Assembly: GCA_963277665.1 (NCBI GenBank)
Contig: OY728163.1
Location: 1,903,344,644 to 1,903,408,643 of the forward strand
Length of the DNA: 64,000 nt
Reading direction: 5' to 3'
Source: Viscum album
Taxonomy: Eukaryota; Streptophyta; Magnoliopsida; Santalales; Viscaceae
The first letter of the stretch is position 1, and each line of letters starts with the position of its first letter. This document shows positions 22,666 through 36,469 of the stretch, in pieces. Below the pieces are notes generated by a model. The model did no database searches, was not told where the DNA came from, and was given only the letters and a program-made list of their open reading frames with translations. Both the position numbers and the translations under genes were made by a program.

Positions 22666-24118
22666 TATATTTAGTGAAACATGATCTATATTTCACTATG
22701 TAATGAGTCCCCTATGGAATTCATCTCACGATTTATTTATTTAGGTAGGGTATAATCTAAATAATCTATTATATTACTCTTAGATAGTTGATTGGTTAAA
22801 TATTTTTATAAATCCATCATATATATTCACTCAACTCGGTTAATTTTTTATCCTATTCATTAGGGTTTCCCAGCTAAGTGTAAAAAAACTCCAAGAACAA
22901 GGAACCTGACTATTAGGTACCTTATTACATGATTTAGTTACATAATATAATCCAAGGGAAACTGAATATGTAAAAAAAATACCCTTTTAGATGATCGAGT
23001 TCTTGAAATGTTAATCTTTGGAAAGAATATCATACTTAGATTTTTTAAAGGTTTTCTTTTAATTGATTACAAATTTAATATACAGCATATTAATATTAAA
23101 TTTATAACTATTTTTTCTCATGAAAAATTTATTATAAAATTATTTATTCCATTATGTATACATACTTCAAATTATTTAGTTTTGAAATCATGTTTATTCC
23201 TCCAAATTAATATGTTAACACCATATTAATGTTTAACACTTTACGCAACCCACAATTTGGGTTACTGACCCAAAATAATAAACCAAACATATTTAAACAT
23301 ATCCAAAGGCTTCTATTTAATATTTTACAAAAACTATTCTTGTAAAATTTTATCATTATATTAGATTTAAAATATCCACATTAGTAATATTAGATCTATA
23401 GATAATCAAACCTTTCCTTCCTAGAATAATTCATATGCCTATTTTTCATTGGAAAGTCCAACTCAAGGTATCTATACCAAGGTATACTTTTATCAAGGGA
23501 TAATCCAATTCATAATATTCCAAAAAAATTATATTTATAAACTATATTCAATAACTAAATTCAATATTATAACTTTAATTAAAAACTGATGTCAAAGTAG
23601 ATAAATAATAAATCTCATGTTGTTGTATCTTTAATGTTATGAATGGATATAAAATTATATAAGAAAATATTTATCACATAAAATAATAATAAAATATATT
23701 CATATTTCCTAAAATTTTGATATATAAAAATGAGTATTCTAAAGTAAAAAACAAATAACTAAAAACATAATTTATTTTCAAAAACCTGAGACATAAATAA
23801 AAAAATCAATATTAATTTTGGCATCAATATCTAATTTTTTCAATGCATAAAAATAATAATTTTTAAAAATTATACAAACCATAAATAAATCTCTAAAATA
23901 TAATGTTTTAACAATATTTGCTGATATCATATTTTTTGACTTGTAATAGGAATTAACAAGTGTCTGTTATGATTGATATGTAAGGGCAATAATGTGTAAC
24001 ACTTACATATCTAATTTTATTTTATGATATAACTAGTTCCAATATTATGTTTTTATAATAGATTATGATTACTGTTGACATAAGTCTCTATTTTTATTTG
24101 AATATATACCCTCTCTAA
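22666..24118. other. AT-rich DNA, nothing recognised
   Basis: About 1.45 kb without a recognisable gene. The 73-codon open frame at 23008-23229 is very AT-rich and has no known motif or context. Confidence 0.5.
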
Positions 24119-27100
24119 TGAACCATATCAAATCTTCTATCTCATGGATTCCAAAACTGGTCTGCTACTAGCCCGAAGGGAATTATTGATACCCACTGGC
24201 TGGATAATAGAGCTTGGGAATTATATGGAATCACTTGGGAAAATTATATCCCAATAATTAAAGAAAATGATTCAATGGGAATATAAAAAAATATGGCATT
24301 ACTCATCTGTATGTTAGATGTCCATGAAAAAATAAAAATGTATGAATAATAACAAAACAAAATAATAAAAATTTATTTAACAACATGAGTACTAATAACC
24401 TTTCTTAAACCATGATCTCTCTCTCATATAAAACAAATATTCCCCCTAATTCCTTTTCTTCAACCACCCATAGCTCTAGTTACACTTTATCTGCAAAAAT
24501 AAATTAACCAATAATATTCAAAATTAAACCAATTAAAGTGAGACTTTCCATACATTATTAGAAAATTAATAATAGGTCCTAATAAATTCAATTAATGGGA
24601 AAAATTTTAAAATGTGATAAAATAAGTACTAGACTCATATAAATTAAAACTCAAAGAGGTATCTAAATAAAAACCCTAAATAGGTAAATGAGATAAAATA
24701 TGTATGATCATATAATCAATCAATAGGCCACCAAAACACACTAAATTTATTGAAATCCCTTAGTAAGATGGTTTATAAAATTTAAGTTTGAACATTAGAG
24801 GTAAAAAATAGGTTTTCACATTATTTATAAAACCAAAACACATGAATATTTTCAAACACAAGCCTTTTTTATAATACAAATGCAATTTTAGTTAAACATA
24901 TTAGATTAAGCCTTTGGAAAGCATAAGACAAAGTAAAAATATTTACCCCCATTTTCAAAAATATATTTAAAACCCCATTTTCATAAATATTTTTAGGGAA
25001 AAAATATTCCATTAAATTATTAAATAAATCCAAACCATTTCCCAATTTCAAATCTTACAAATAAACAATATATAAACTATCCATTTGAAAGTAATCCCAA
25101 ATACACACAAGTTGATATATAAACCACATGATGGTACCCAGAATCATCAAATCACAACCAAGAAATGGTTCCATACATATTAATAAAATAAGGGAATCTA
25201 AATAAATAAGAGTATTCTCCTATATCAATCAACAAACCAAAGGAAATGATGTCACATACTATACACTAGGTCCTAAAGTGATTAAATCCTAGAATTCACT
25301 CAACATCGACCAACTTGTCGACCTATGTTGTGACCTATCAAAACCACTTGACTAGCCTACACCCAGCCTCATCAAAACAGTACACACCATCTAATCCAAT
25401 TTAATGATATTGGGTCCACTAGTAGTGTGTGTCTCCCTAATGTATCATAATTCTATACTTTCACTTAGCTACATAGGTTTTCATTACTAAAGAAAATTAA
25501 CAAGGTGAGAAGTTAGAAATTACATGAATCAAATGTAATACATTTGAAAATAACACACACCTCACCTCCTTCACCCTGCTAAGTATTAGCTTTAAAAAAA
25601 TATCCATGTATTACTTTTTAAAATAATAAATCACTATAATACATCCCCTCATGGGACTAAAAGACACAAATGGAATAACATAAATAACATGGGGCACATA
25701 GAGGGGGTCACAATATTTTAAAACCATTTAAAGTGTCAAATTGGCATTTAAAATAAGCTATTCCAAAATCCAATCCACACACAAAATTTTTAAATTCTTT
25801 TGAAATATCATTTCAAATACCACTTTAAAATAAATCATTAAAAACATGATGAAAGTCCACTTTAAATATCTTTCCCAAAATTATATTTGGAAACCCATTT
25901 GGAAATTCACTTTCCCATCTTTCTAATAAAAATCAATGCACCACACTTTGAAATCAAATCATGAAATCAAAATGTTTCTAATTTTTTTTTGGAAAATATA
26001 TATCACTTTCAAAGAAACAAAATGGCATAAAAGAACCCTTTTTACCAAAGGCAATCATTTCCATTTTAATATTTATTTCAAAATATCCTTTGACCCACGG
26101 TCATAAAAAAATTTTGAATTAGGGATGGATCCCCACTATTTAAAAATACAGTTCTATAAAATAATTCAGGAATTTGAAAAAAGAACATGGCATGATACAT
26201 TATTTAAAATGGATTTACTTATATAAAAAATACAAATTAGTAATTACAACCACATGTAATGTAACCCAATTCCTTGAGAAGTCTATAAAAATATTATAAA
26301 TCCAATGAAAACCAAAAAAGTTATGTTTGCAAATTTTACATTAAAGAAAACCATTAAAATATGTATTAACACATTTTTAAGGTTCATAGATGAATTTTCA
26401 CATGCACATGGAATGAAGATGAAGCCCATTACAACCTTAAAATATAAACAAACACCACTTTTTACTAATATAAAATAAAAAATACTTATAATTTAACAAT
26501 AAAGAATGTAAAACACACTAATAAATTTATAACCATTAATACATGGGGGTTCTATAGAATCATCTACCTTAAATAGGTGGTGGAAAATTTGAAACAGTCC
26601 AAAACACTTCACCATTAGTGGAATATTATGAAATTCCCTAAAAGGTGGATCAAGAGACCCATAAAACAACCTAACAGAGAATAAATTCCAAAAATATGGT
26701 CAACCATATTTCACTAGGGTTCTATAAAATATCATGTTCCATGGGGAGAGAGAAATCCACCATGAATATGGAGAAAAAACCTTACATTAGAAGATGAACC
26801 ATATATTTATAAGGAATATGGTTTAATGCATGAAGATATGAGGTTTAGTTGGGGAGGTCACATGATCCATTGAATAGGGGTGTCCTTTGTTAGAGATGTT
26901 TTTGTGATGGTGATAGGGATAAAGTGATTAAAATCCATAAAAATTATTAAGTTAAAATGGGAGAAAATAAAATTTAAAATTTAAAATTTAAAATTTAAAA
27001 TTTAAAAGTCTAGGTGTCTCACGTGGTTTAGGTGAACAATTTACCTAACCATGTGCTAACCATGCTACCCCTGCTGGACAAGCATGAGGCACCCACACAG

Positions 27101-27350
27101 TTACTCTATGGTAGTTTTCATATTTGATTTACCTATGCCTAAACTATGCTAATCAGCATAATCAAGTTTATACCCCTCATACATGATTGGTGCATGATTA
27201 CTCACAACCATGTACAAACTATGAACCACAAATATTTTTCTAGAATTTTTAAAATTCTCTCTAGAAACTCTCAAGAACTCACAATGAATTTAAAATAATT
27301 AAATTGATTAATTAAATAAATTTTTCCATAATGACACATTGGGTGTCACA
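24119..27350 (-). repeat. 3' LTR of the 24-33 kb element
   Basis: It matches the right copy throughout. Examples are CATATTAATAAAATAnGGGAATCTAAATAAATA (25177-25210 and 30829-30862) and the ACTTAGCTAC / AGGTGAGAAnTTAGAAATTACATG blocks near 25465-25524. It reads inward from TGTGACACCC at 27350. A ten-base AAAATTTAAA minisatellite of about five copies lies at 26960-27006. Confidence 0.8.
26960..27006. repeat. AAAATTTAAA minisatellite
   Basis: About five near-perfect copies of a 10-bp, self-complementary AT unit. It is absent at the matching place of the other LTR, so it arose after insertion. Confidence 0.85.
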
Positions 27351-27366
27351 AACTCCCCACCATTCC
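27351..27366 (-). other. Polypurine tract of the 24-33 kb element
   Basis: On the minus strand GGAATGGTGGGGAGTT is directly followed by the LTR start TGTGACACCC. Confidence 0.75.
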
Positions 27367-29769
27367 ACTTTATACCCCCACAAATTCCCTATTAAAGTTA
27401 AAGGCATCTGTCACATAAACTCCTGGAAGGGAGAAATCAACACTATCCAACTTCAAAGGAACCACTAAAATTGCCAAAACCATGATGACCACCATAAAAT
27501 GGAATCAACTATAACTATACAATAAGAACCTATAAATAAAGGGAGACCAAACCGAGGTCACCACACAATTTATAATTAATCTAAATTCTAAAGAAACAAA
27601 TGAACAATTGTATAAAAATAGTATCATAAAGATAACATTGATTCCCTAAAAACCAAAAGAGACTATTGGATTCCTATGACCCTAGAAATACATAATGATC
27701 GCATCTTCAATATAGAAGCATAGACCAAGATACAGTCAATGGACCTTAAAACCAAGAAACATCCAAGATCCTAAGATTAGTTCACTAAAATAAACCATGA
27801 ACAAAACATCCAAAACCAATAAAAGTTACTAGATGAAGTTACCAAAACTACCACATCTCCAAGATACCAAAACAAGAAGTGATTAAACACAAGACTCAAT
27901 CAAATAAATGACATTGTATCTCACCTTGGATAACAACTGAAATAAAATTTGATGAACTAAGACCGCTCAGATTACCATATCATGGTTAACCTAACCAAAA
28001 CTAATTCTACACCTACCCATGGATAACATCAATTGGTTCCACAATGGTCCAAGTCACCCAAATCACATATCTAGATCATACAAAATCCAAAAAATGAGGT
28101 GAAATCCTTGTAATTCCCTCTCAACAAGACCAACATCACTCAAAATCTACCACACACAAGGCACGTAGAATAAAGAGGCATGGAAAAAAACAAACAATCA
28201 TTGATTAAAAAATATAATTGGAAAAAATATGTAACCATAATAAAAACTTCTCACAAAAAAGTAACCAAGGGAAAACAACCTAAAGTATACAAAGCTCAAA
28301 ACCCATTAACCCCAAAACCTCAAGAAAAGCCATCATCCTAAAAAGATTAATCATATGGATCCTTAGCAAGTCATCCAACTAACAAAATCAAGGATTTCCA
28401 AACATAATATCCCACACAAAATCTAATATCCAATGCACTTCTACATCACCAATAGGGGGTTCCATTACTTCACATGGATTCCAGGAATGAACCAAAATAA
28501 TTAAGAAAAAAAACTACCCCTAAATGTAAATTCTCCATATTTACTGAGACTCTTCCCATATGTTGACTTTATATAAAAAAATGGACTCAAGTTGACTATG
28601 TTCCATAAGTAAAATCAATGGTCATGAACTTCCAAAAGAGACATAATACAAAAAACACCAAGAAAATGAGTCAACTCACATGCCAAAACACATTCATTTC
28701 TATACCATCACACCCCCAAGGGAATAAAAACTATTTTCAAAAATGATTTTTCAAAAAATTCATGTACCTTTAAAACCACCCAATTCACTAAGGAAATCCC
28801 AAATTATTTTCACCCATTTCTAAAAACCACCCATGATTCTAAAAGATTAATATTTAATGAATTTAAAACAAATTTATCAATTATTTTTTATTAAATAAAA
28901 ATAATATCTATTTGAAAAACACACCATGGGGTTCCAAATTCCTTTAAAATTAAACAAGCAGTTTCTATAAGCAAAATGTTTCCCAAAAAACCCAATCATC
29001 TCCTTCTAAAAAACATCAAAACTTTTCTTGAAAGTAGATTTCATGTTATAAATATCTTAAATTCAGATGTCAAAAAGCAAAAAAAGATTTTTATAATTCA
29101 AAACCATTTTATAAAAAATCCAAAAGTATTATTTAGAACCCAAAAAATATTCCAAAAAATTACTAATTTTAAAAAAAACCCATATCCCACAACAACCACA
29201 CCCAAAAAGGTTACACAACACAATTATCAATCCAAATCATCAAAATATCAAAATACCCACATCAAATCATCCCTCACCATTAGGAATCTCTAATGTGTGC
29301 TCTAAATAATAAAAAATTTAGGAATTGGAACCATTAACGACTCAACAACATGGACCAATAAACCCCAAGTCATCCATCTAAAAATTCCTAAGGTATTTTT
29401 TTGTCGAGCTTTTTTTCATTACCAAGTTGATCATTCAATGAAAACATAACTCATGATAAAAATCCTTGTATAGAACCTATCCCAAAATCTCACCTGACCC
29501 CTAGAAAACTAACATTATGATAATGAGTATCTAAAACAATACTGACTTTAAAATTAACAAAATATGAATTTTAAATTAAAATCCCACTTCGTATGGAAAC
29601 ATGAGGCTCAGGAAAATATAGATCATGTTATACACTCCATACAACGACTTATTTATTTCCAATGAAAAATTTTAACTTGATCTTACAAAGGCACCCTAAA
29701 TAAAAAAAGAGTGTTCTAAAGGCTTAGGCTCCTATGTATAAAAAAACCAAACATTTGATTAAATTCAAA
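27367..29769. other. Interior of the 24-33 kb element; no gene recognised
   Basis: About 2.4 kb, A-rich on the plus strand. Neither strand gave a Gag, zinc-knuckle, protease, integrase or reverse transcriptase motif. The 105-codon frame at 28976-29293 is lysine- and asparagine-rich because of base composition. I see no gene. Confidence 0.6.
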
Positions 29770-32700
29770 TGAACCAGTAGAATTTGACTATATTATAGAC
29801 ATCTAAACCGGTCATCCACTATCTTGATGGGTATTCTAGATCCCCATGGGAAAGAAACTAGTGCTTGGCCATCATAAGAACACACCTAGGAATGGTTTTC
29901 CCAATAATTAGAGTAAATATGATAACAAGAATATAATACAAATTTGGAATCACTTATCTGTGTGTTGTATATCCATGCTGAAACAAAAAAAATATTGAAT
30001 AATAAATAAATAATGTAATATGAAAGTAGTAAATAGATTTAACATAAAAAAACATCTCTTACACCCCAGTCTCCCACTCCTACAAGGAAAAGACACATAC
30101 TTGATGACTTCTTCATAACTACTGATAGATATAGTTACAATAAGTATAAAAAAATAAGTAAAATACTAATCGGATAATTTAAATAATGTAAAGGTAAACT
30201 TTTTATGAATTAATGGAAAAATAAATATATGCCCTAGGAAAATAATTAAATGTTAAAAAATGGACAAATGAGATAAAATAATGACTAAAATCATATCATT
30301 CAATGCTCAAATATTGGTTTGAAGGAGATCCTAGAAAATAAAACTGCAATAAAATAGTTGTGATAACATACGTAGTCTTTGGTCAAAAACAATTAGTTGA
30401 ATATTTGGAAATACCTTAGTAATACAGTTTATAAAATGATAGTTTTAGTATAAGGAATAAAAAATAAGGTCTTCAAAGTCTTCATAAAACCAAACCAGAT
30501 GAACATTATTATACCCCCCTTTTTAAAAAATTCAAACTAGGATAGTTACACATTTTAAATTTATTTTTCAAAATAAGGAAAAAAAACTAAAATACATTCC
30601 TCCCATTTTCAAACATCTCATGAAAATACAATTTTCATAAACAATTTAAAAAACATTGTTTTAAACTCTTATATAAATCTAAACAATTTTTCTTTTTTAA
30701 ATTTTACTTCCAAAATACATATAAAACAACCCATTTGAATGTAAGACAAAAAAAGCATAAGGTGATGAATAAACCACACAAAGGAACCCAACATCCCAGA
30801 GTCACAACCAAGTAATGGTGCCACACATATTAATAAAATATGGGAATCTAAATAAATAAAAGGATCCCCCTATATGAATCTACCAACTGAAGAAAAATAT
30901 GTAATGGGATTTACCCCAGGTCCTAAAGTGAAATAATCCTAGACATCACTCAACAAAGACTAACATTTCATCCTATCATAACTACCTAACAAGCCTATAG
31001 TCAACCTTATCATATTAACACATCCCATATTTCCATATTTCATGATATATGGGACACTAAAAGTGTTTGACTCCCTAGTGCATCATAATTCTAGACTCTA
31101 ACTTAGCTACCCAGGTTTCCATAAAAATGAAAAATAAGGAGGTGAGAAATTAGAAATTACATGTATAAAATGTAATTTTTTTTGAAATAACCCAAATCAC
31201 ACCTCTTTCACCCTCACAAGTAGTAGCCCCTAAAAAATCCATGTACAATAGAAAAAAGTTAGGTATTAGTATACAATATCCTCTCATGGGATTACAGGGA
31301 TCCATGAGCATAAAAATAATAAAATTAGGATCAAAGAGGGGTTTATACCATTTATGAACCATTTGAAGTTCCAAATATACATTTAAAACACACCACTCAG
31401 AAAGCTAATCTACACACCACATTCTTAAATTAATTTGAAATCTATTTTCAAAAACCCATTTAAAATCAATCTTTTAAATCATGGTAAATATCCACTTGAA
31501 ATACACTTCCCAACATTAAATTTAGAAACCTATTTGGAAATCCACTTTCTAAAAATCAATTGATAGAAAAATAAACACACCATGCTTTTAAATCTATTTT
31601 TGACATATATTACTTTCTAAGAAATTCACCTTTTAAATAAATATACCATTTTCAAAGAAATAAAATAGTTACAATAACCATTTTTACCAAAGACAGTCAT
31701 GAACATTTTAATGGATATTTCCAGACACCATAGGATCTATAGTCAAAATATAATTACAAAAGGGGGATTTCTCCCCACTATTTTACAAAATAAATCATTT
31801 AAAATACTACACTAATTTTAAAAATTAACCCTTAAAGATACACACATTCAAACACTTTAACTGAAAAATAAAATTAAAATAGAAACTAAAATCTACTAGG
31901 AATGTGACCTAATTCCATGAAAATTATTTTAAAAAAATATTTTTAAATCCAATAAAAACAAATAAAGTTATACCAGAGCATATTAAATTCAATAATATCG
32001 TTAGAAGCCATTTTAAACAATTTGAAAGGGCCCTACATTCATTTTAACCAGAACTTGTCAGGTATCCTAATTTCATGCCAAGATCAAAAGATAATAAAAC
32101 ATCACTTATTCCTACCACAACATCCAAAATTACTTATAGTCACACAAGTAACCATTTTAAACACACCAAAAAATTTACAACAAGTAATACAATAGGGTTA
32201 CCAATAAACACTTACCTCAAATTAGTGATGAGTGAGTTACAATTGTTTGAAATTATTTTCATTAAATAAAAAATGCTAAAACACAAAAGAATGTAACCTG
32301 AGAGACCCCTCACACACTCTAACGAAGGAGAAAAACTAAAAAAGAGGGTCGAACCCATTTCTCTAGGGTTTGATCAAATTGTAGGGTAGATAGTGAGAGG
32401 GAGGTTTTCCATTATATGGAAGTGAAAGAGGAGAATAGACCTTACTTTGAAGGATTGTCCACAAATTTTGAAGAAACTGGGTGGAAATGTGTGGAGAGAG
32501 GAGGTTTCATGGTGGTGGCCACACACACCATGGAGGAGGGAAGGCCACACTTAGGGCAGGATGCATGAGGATATGTGGAAGATATGGATAAAAATTCATA
32601 AAAATATTAAGAGGAAATTGTAGAAAATGAAAAAAAAATAATAAATAATAAAATTTTGGGTATCATGCATGGTTTGGTCACACAGTTTACCTAACCATAT

Positions 32701-32991
32701 GCTAACTATGCTCCCCCAACTAGACGATCATAAGGATACCGCATAATTACTTTTATCCAAGTCTCACATTGGTGGTAATTATGATCATACTATGTTAATA
32801 AATACTATTCAGTGTGGATCCCCCACACACAGTCGGTACATGATTAATCCTAACTGTGTAAAAACTATACACATCACCTATTCCACTAAATTTTTTAAAA
32901 TTCTGGAACAAAACACTCTGGAAATAAAAAAAGTTTAAAATAAAAAAATTATGTAATTAATTTATTCCATATTTACATGGTAGGAGTCATA
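29770..32991 (-). repeat. 5' LTR of the 24-33 kb element
   Basis: It begins TGAACCAG on the plus strand, like TGAACCAT at 24119, and ends AGGAGTCATA at 32991, a decayed form of GGGTGTCACA. Homology to the left copy is clear but interrupted by many small indels. Confidence 0.75.
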
Positions 32992-35673
32992 CTCTGAAAA
33001 TAATCAAGACAAAAGTATTTATTCTTATTTAATGATATGATATGGCTTCAAACACATTCTGTAATACCCAATAACAATTATTTGAAGTAATATTTTTTAT
33101 TCTAAAGAATCTATATCATAATGCCCGTAACATTCTTCAAAACAGTAATTAGAAAATAAATTCAAAAAATTTATAATTTTAATTTAAAAAAAGGGTTTTT
33201 TTCAATTTAGTATGTCAGAAATAACATAGGGTGAATTTTTTGTATTTTTTAGAAATAATTAATTTTTGGGTGAATATGGAAAATACTAATTTTATTTTTT
33301 TTATTTCTATTTTATAAAAATTTAATGATATTAGAATGAATTTAATGTTTTTGAAAACCTTTTTATAGATGAAATATATATTTAGTATGTAATATAATAC
33401 ATTTAAAAGTATAATATTGAAAAAAGAAATTTATTTTTGACATTTTTTAAATGAAAGAAATATTTTTGTTCAAATAAAAACTCTTTTTTGTTCTCTTATT
33501 TTAATAAAATATTCACATGGTTAATACAATTTTTAGTATAATTTTAAATTAAAATAATTATTATTAGATTTAACATAATCCAATTATTTCCATAAGTGTC
33601 AATATTATAAATGATTTTTCTGTAAAAACAGTTTTATATATAAAACATGAATTTTTCTAAAAGAAAATTCATTACATCTTGGGAACTTATATTAATCTTA
33701 ATTACTTCCACTTCTAGGAATTGAATCATATAAAATAAATTAAGTATTTAGAATCAGAATAATTAATATTAAGAAATAATCAAATCTTAATTTTTGGTCA
33801 TAATGAATACTAAACATGGTAAATTTTTATCAACTCAGTTAAGGGTAAAATGGGATAAAATGGTTAAAAGAATGAGATAAAGATTCAATCTAGCACAAAA
33901 AAACCTTCTTAAATCTATTGGGTTTGTTTTATTTAGACCAAAAACTTCTCATATTCTAATCATAAATTATTTAGAGCCAATTAAATTGAGTATGAAATAT
34001 ATTATATATTAAATTTTCAAGTATTTATATGTTTTCCACTCACCTCACTTATAAAAGGTCATCTATGATCCTTTCTTATATACACCTATTGCGACACTTA
34101 TCATAACTAATACCTTCCAAAATACCTTCCCAAAATTATTTTTCTCAACCTAGAGGTCGTCATCTCACAAAAAACAATTCAATTAGGCTTAAGGTGTATG
34201 TTAAAGGGGATTACCCAAATAATAAGAGGATATTATTCATCCCACTATGATGTAATCCAATGTAGGCATTTTTCATCTCAATTCCACTTTATTGAGACAT
34301 ATTTCAAATTCTTCACTGAATTTATTTTATATTGTGTAAACAAATCCCGGTTTACATATCATATCACAAACTCCACATTATTCACAGTATATAAAGTTTC
34401 AATTTTGGTTTTCTCATTTAGGAGGTTTTTATTCAAAAGACATTAAATTTGTAAAGGTTTATATTACAATCTCACTCTTATTAGGAATTATTAATGTTTA
34501 TATTTACATTGGATAAATTATATGTTCTTCCTATTCTCAAACCCCATTTATTTGATTCTCATTTTTTTATTTTTTTGTGTTCCATGTTTTTATGAAAAAC
34601 GTTCACCTCATTTATACACAATGACCAAAATAAATCATTTAATAAAAACAAGACATATTTCTTATTTTAGATTAGGAATATTTTTCTTCCATTTCCTTAT
34701 ATTATAAATTAATTTATTAAAGTTTTTTAATTATAATTAACAGTTTAATAAAGATCATTTTATACTATATTTTACATTCTTTATAAATTTTTTAATATAA
34801 TATTTTAATATAATATTTTTTTCTGAACAAGTAATTTTTTTGAATTTTTTACAAATGTGTGAAATGAATGTTCGTTTTAATGTGAACATTATAAATGGAT
34901 TTCCCCGCTCCCATGACCATTATCCACTTTTTTGTTTTCTTTATATGTTTTATTTTTATTTTTCAAATAAAATCATTTTCTACTATTCATAGAATTTTTT
35001 TTATATTAAAATAAAAAATTCATTATTTTCTAAAATATTGGAAGAAAATAGAAATTATGTATACTTTTTTTTATAAAATCGATACAATGTGTTTAAAGAA
35101 ATTTATTTTTATAATTTAAATACCATTTTCCTCTCCAATTCTCAAAATAATTTCCTTTATTAAAAAACGACATTTTTATGAATTGATTTACTTCTATAAT
35201 CTTTTATAGATTTATCGACTATACCTTATTTTGATATCATTCACTTTCATGTGATCATTTTTTCTTCTACTCTTTTTTATTAATTGGACATTATTTTTCT
35301 TTTTATTTTACATATTTTAAGTATTATGGATACATTTGATTTCATTTCTACTACTTTTATAATTTCATAACCTTATTCCATTTCAATATTTGTTGTTTGT
35401 TAAAATAATATTATTAAGAAAGTTATTTCATTTTATGAGAAAATATTGATATTTTTTAATCTTTATTAAATATAGATATTTATTAACTAATAATATAAAT
35501 TGTTTATATATTATATTAGTCATTAAATATATGAGGAATGTATTGGACATATGTAGGTAAAAGGTTATACCCATTTATATATAATCCTTGATGTTTCAAA
35601 AAGTCTCATGATATAAACAGTTATCTAAATAAATTGGGTATCTATTTTATACCTACCCATTCATTGAAATTTC

Positions 35674-35778
35674 TTGGCATACGTAATTGATGGTAAGATT
35701 CATAATGTATTGGCATTAGACATTGATGTTAAGATCAGGATGTCTGGCATGAGGCCTTAATGGTAATATCATGATGTC
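35674..35778. repeat. Degenerate ~35-bp tandem repeat, three units
   Basis: Three successive units begin TTGGCAT or TGGCAT and contain GATGnTAAGATnnnnATGTn; lengths are about 36, 35 and 34 bases. It lies in the 5' LTR of gypsy D. Confidence 0.65.
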
Positions 35779-36464
35779 TTCCATTATACATTTCATTCAT
35801 TAATATTTTAGTTATTATTATCAATGTGATCGTTATGTTGATATTTTCCAATGATAAATTTTGAAACTATTTTTTTTGAATTAATTTAATATGTTTTTAC
35901 TGTCCACTCAACCATATTGTTCAGTCCCTATCTACGCATGATATATTTTGTTGTGTACATTCCCTTACTAATCATTTTATCTCACCCTTCTGTATGTCTT
36001 CATTACCCTATGATATAAAGAAGAAATATTTTAATGATATTCAAGAATACAATAAATTTTATGGCGTTAATTTTATTTTTTTAATGTAATATTAAAATCA
36101 TTTATGTATCTAATATATAAAGAAATCTAAATGGATCAAAATTTCATGGTGTGATCCCTTGTATCTTTTACCAATGTAGTGAAGTAGATACCAACTCTAG
36201 GTAACTGAAGTTTGTAACTTTACAGTTGTAATAAATGGAATTTTAATAAGAAACTTTGGAACTGTATTTTATAAGAACATAGTTATCACATACATTAAGA
36301 CAAAACCATAAAATTTTTAATATCTATAAAGAATTTTTAAATAATGGATCATTATTAATTATGTTATGAGCATATTATGTGTGTTCCATTGATTAGATAT
36401 GTCACCTAGTAGAATAAATGGAATCCATGTCAACACTCATAGTCAATGTAACGATTTATTGTTA

Positions 36465-36469
36465 GGTCC
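36465..36469. repeat. Target-site duplication of copia C, left (TTTAT)
   Basis: It is identical to 56692-56696 on the far side of copia C. Confidence 0.85.

Larger units (their letters stand above)
24119..32991 (-). mobile_element. Old pol-less LTR element with 3.2-kb LTRs (24-33 kb element)
   Basis: Two long direct repeats, 24119-27350 (3232 bp) and 29770-32991 (3222 bp), flank 2419 bp. On the minus strand the LTR starts TGTGACACCC (27350 leftwards) and a polypurine tract (GGAATGGTGGGGAGTT) directly precedes it, giving the orientation. No gag or pol could be read in the interior, and no clear tRNA-Met primer site is left near 29769. Possible decayed target duplications are CTCTA at 24113 and CTCTG at 32992. 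LTR divergence is high by eye, with many indels, so the insertion is old. The layout (long LTRs, short interior) matches elements A and B. Confidence 0.8.
32992..36469 (+). repeat. Gypsy D 5' LTR and leader (approximate)
   Basis: From about 33160 the sequence aligns with the region after 60880. The LTR probably starts at TGTAATACCC (33060) and ends somewhere before 36400; no primer site could be seen. Small open frames at 34198-34446 and 34522-34707 have no known similarity. Bases 36465-36469 (TTTAT) are the left duplication of copia C. Confidence 0.5.

Noticed and set aside
28976..29293. 105-codon frame in the interior of the 24-33 kb element
   Set aside because: It is on the strand opposite to the element, is made mostly of K, N, I, F and T from AT-rich DNA, and has no recognisable domain.
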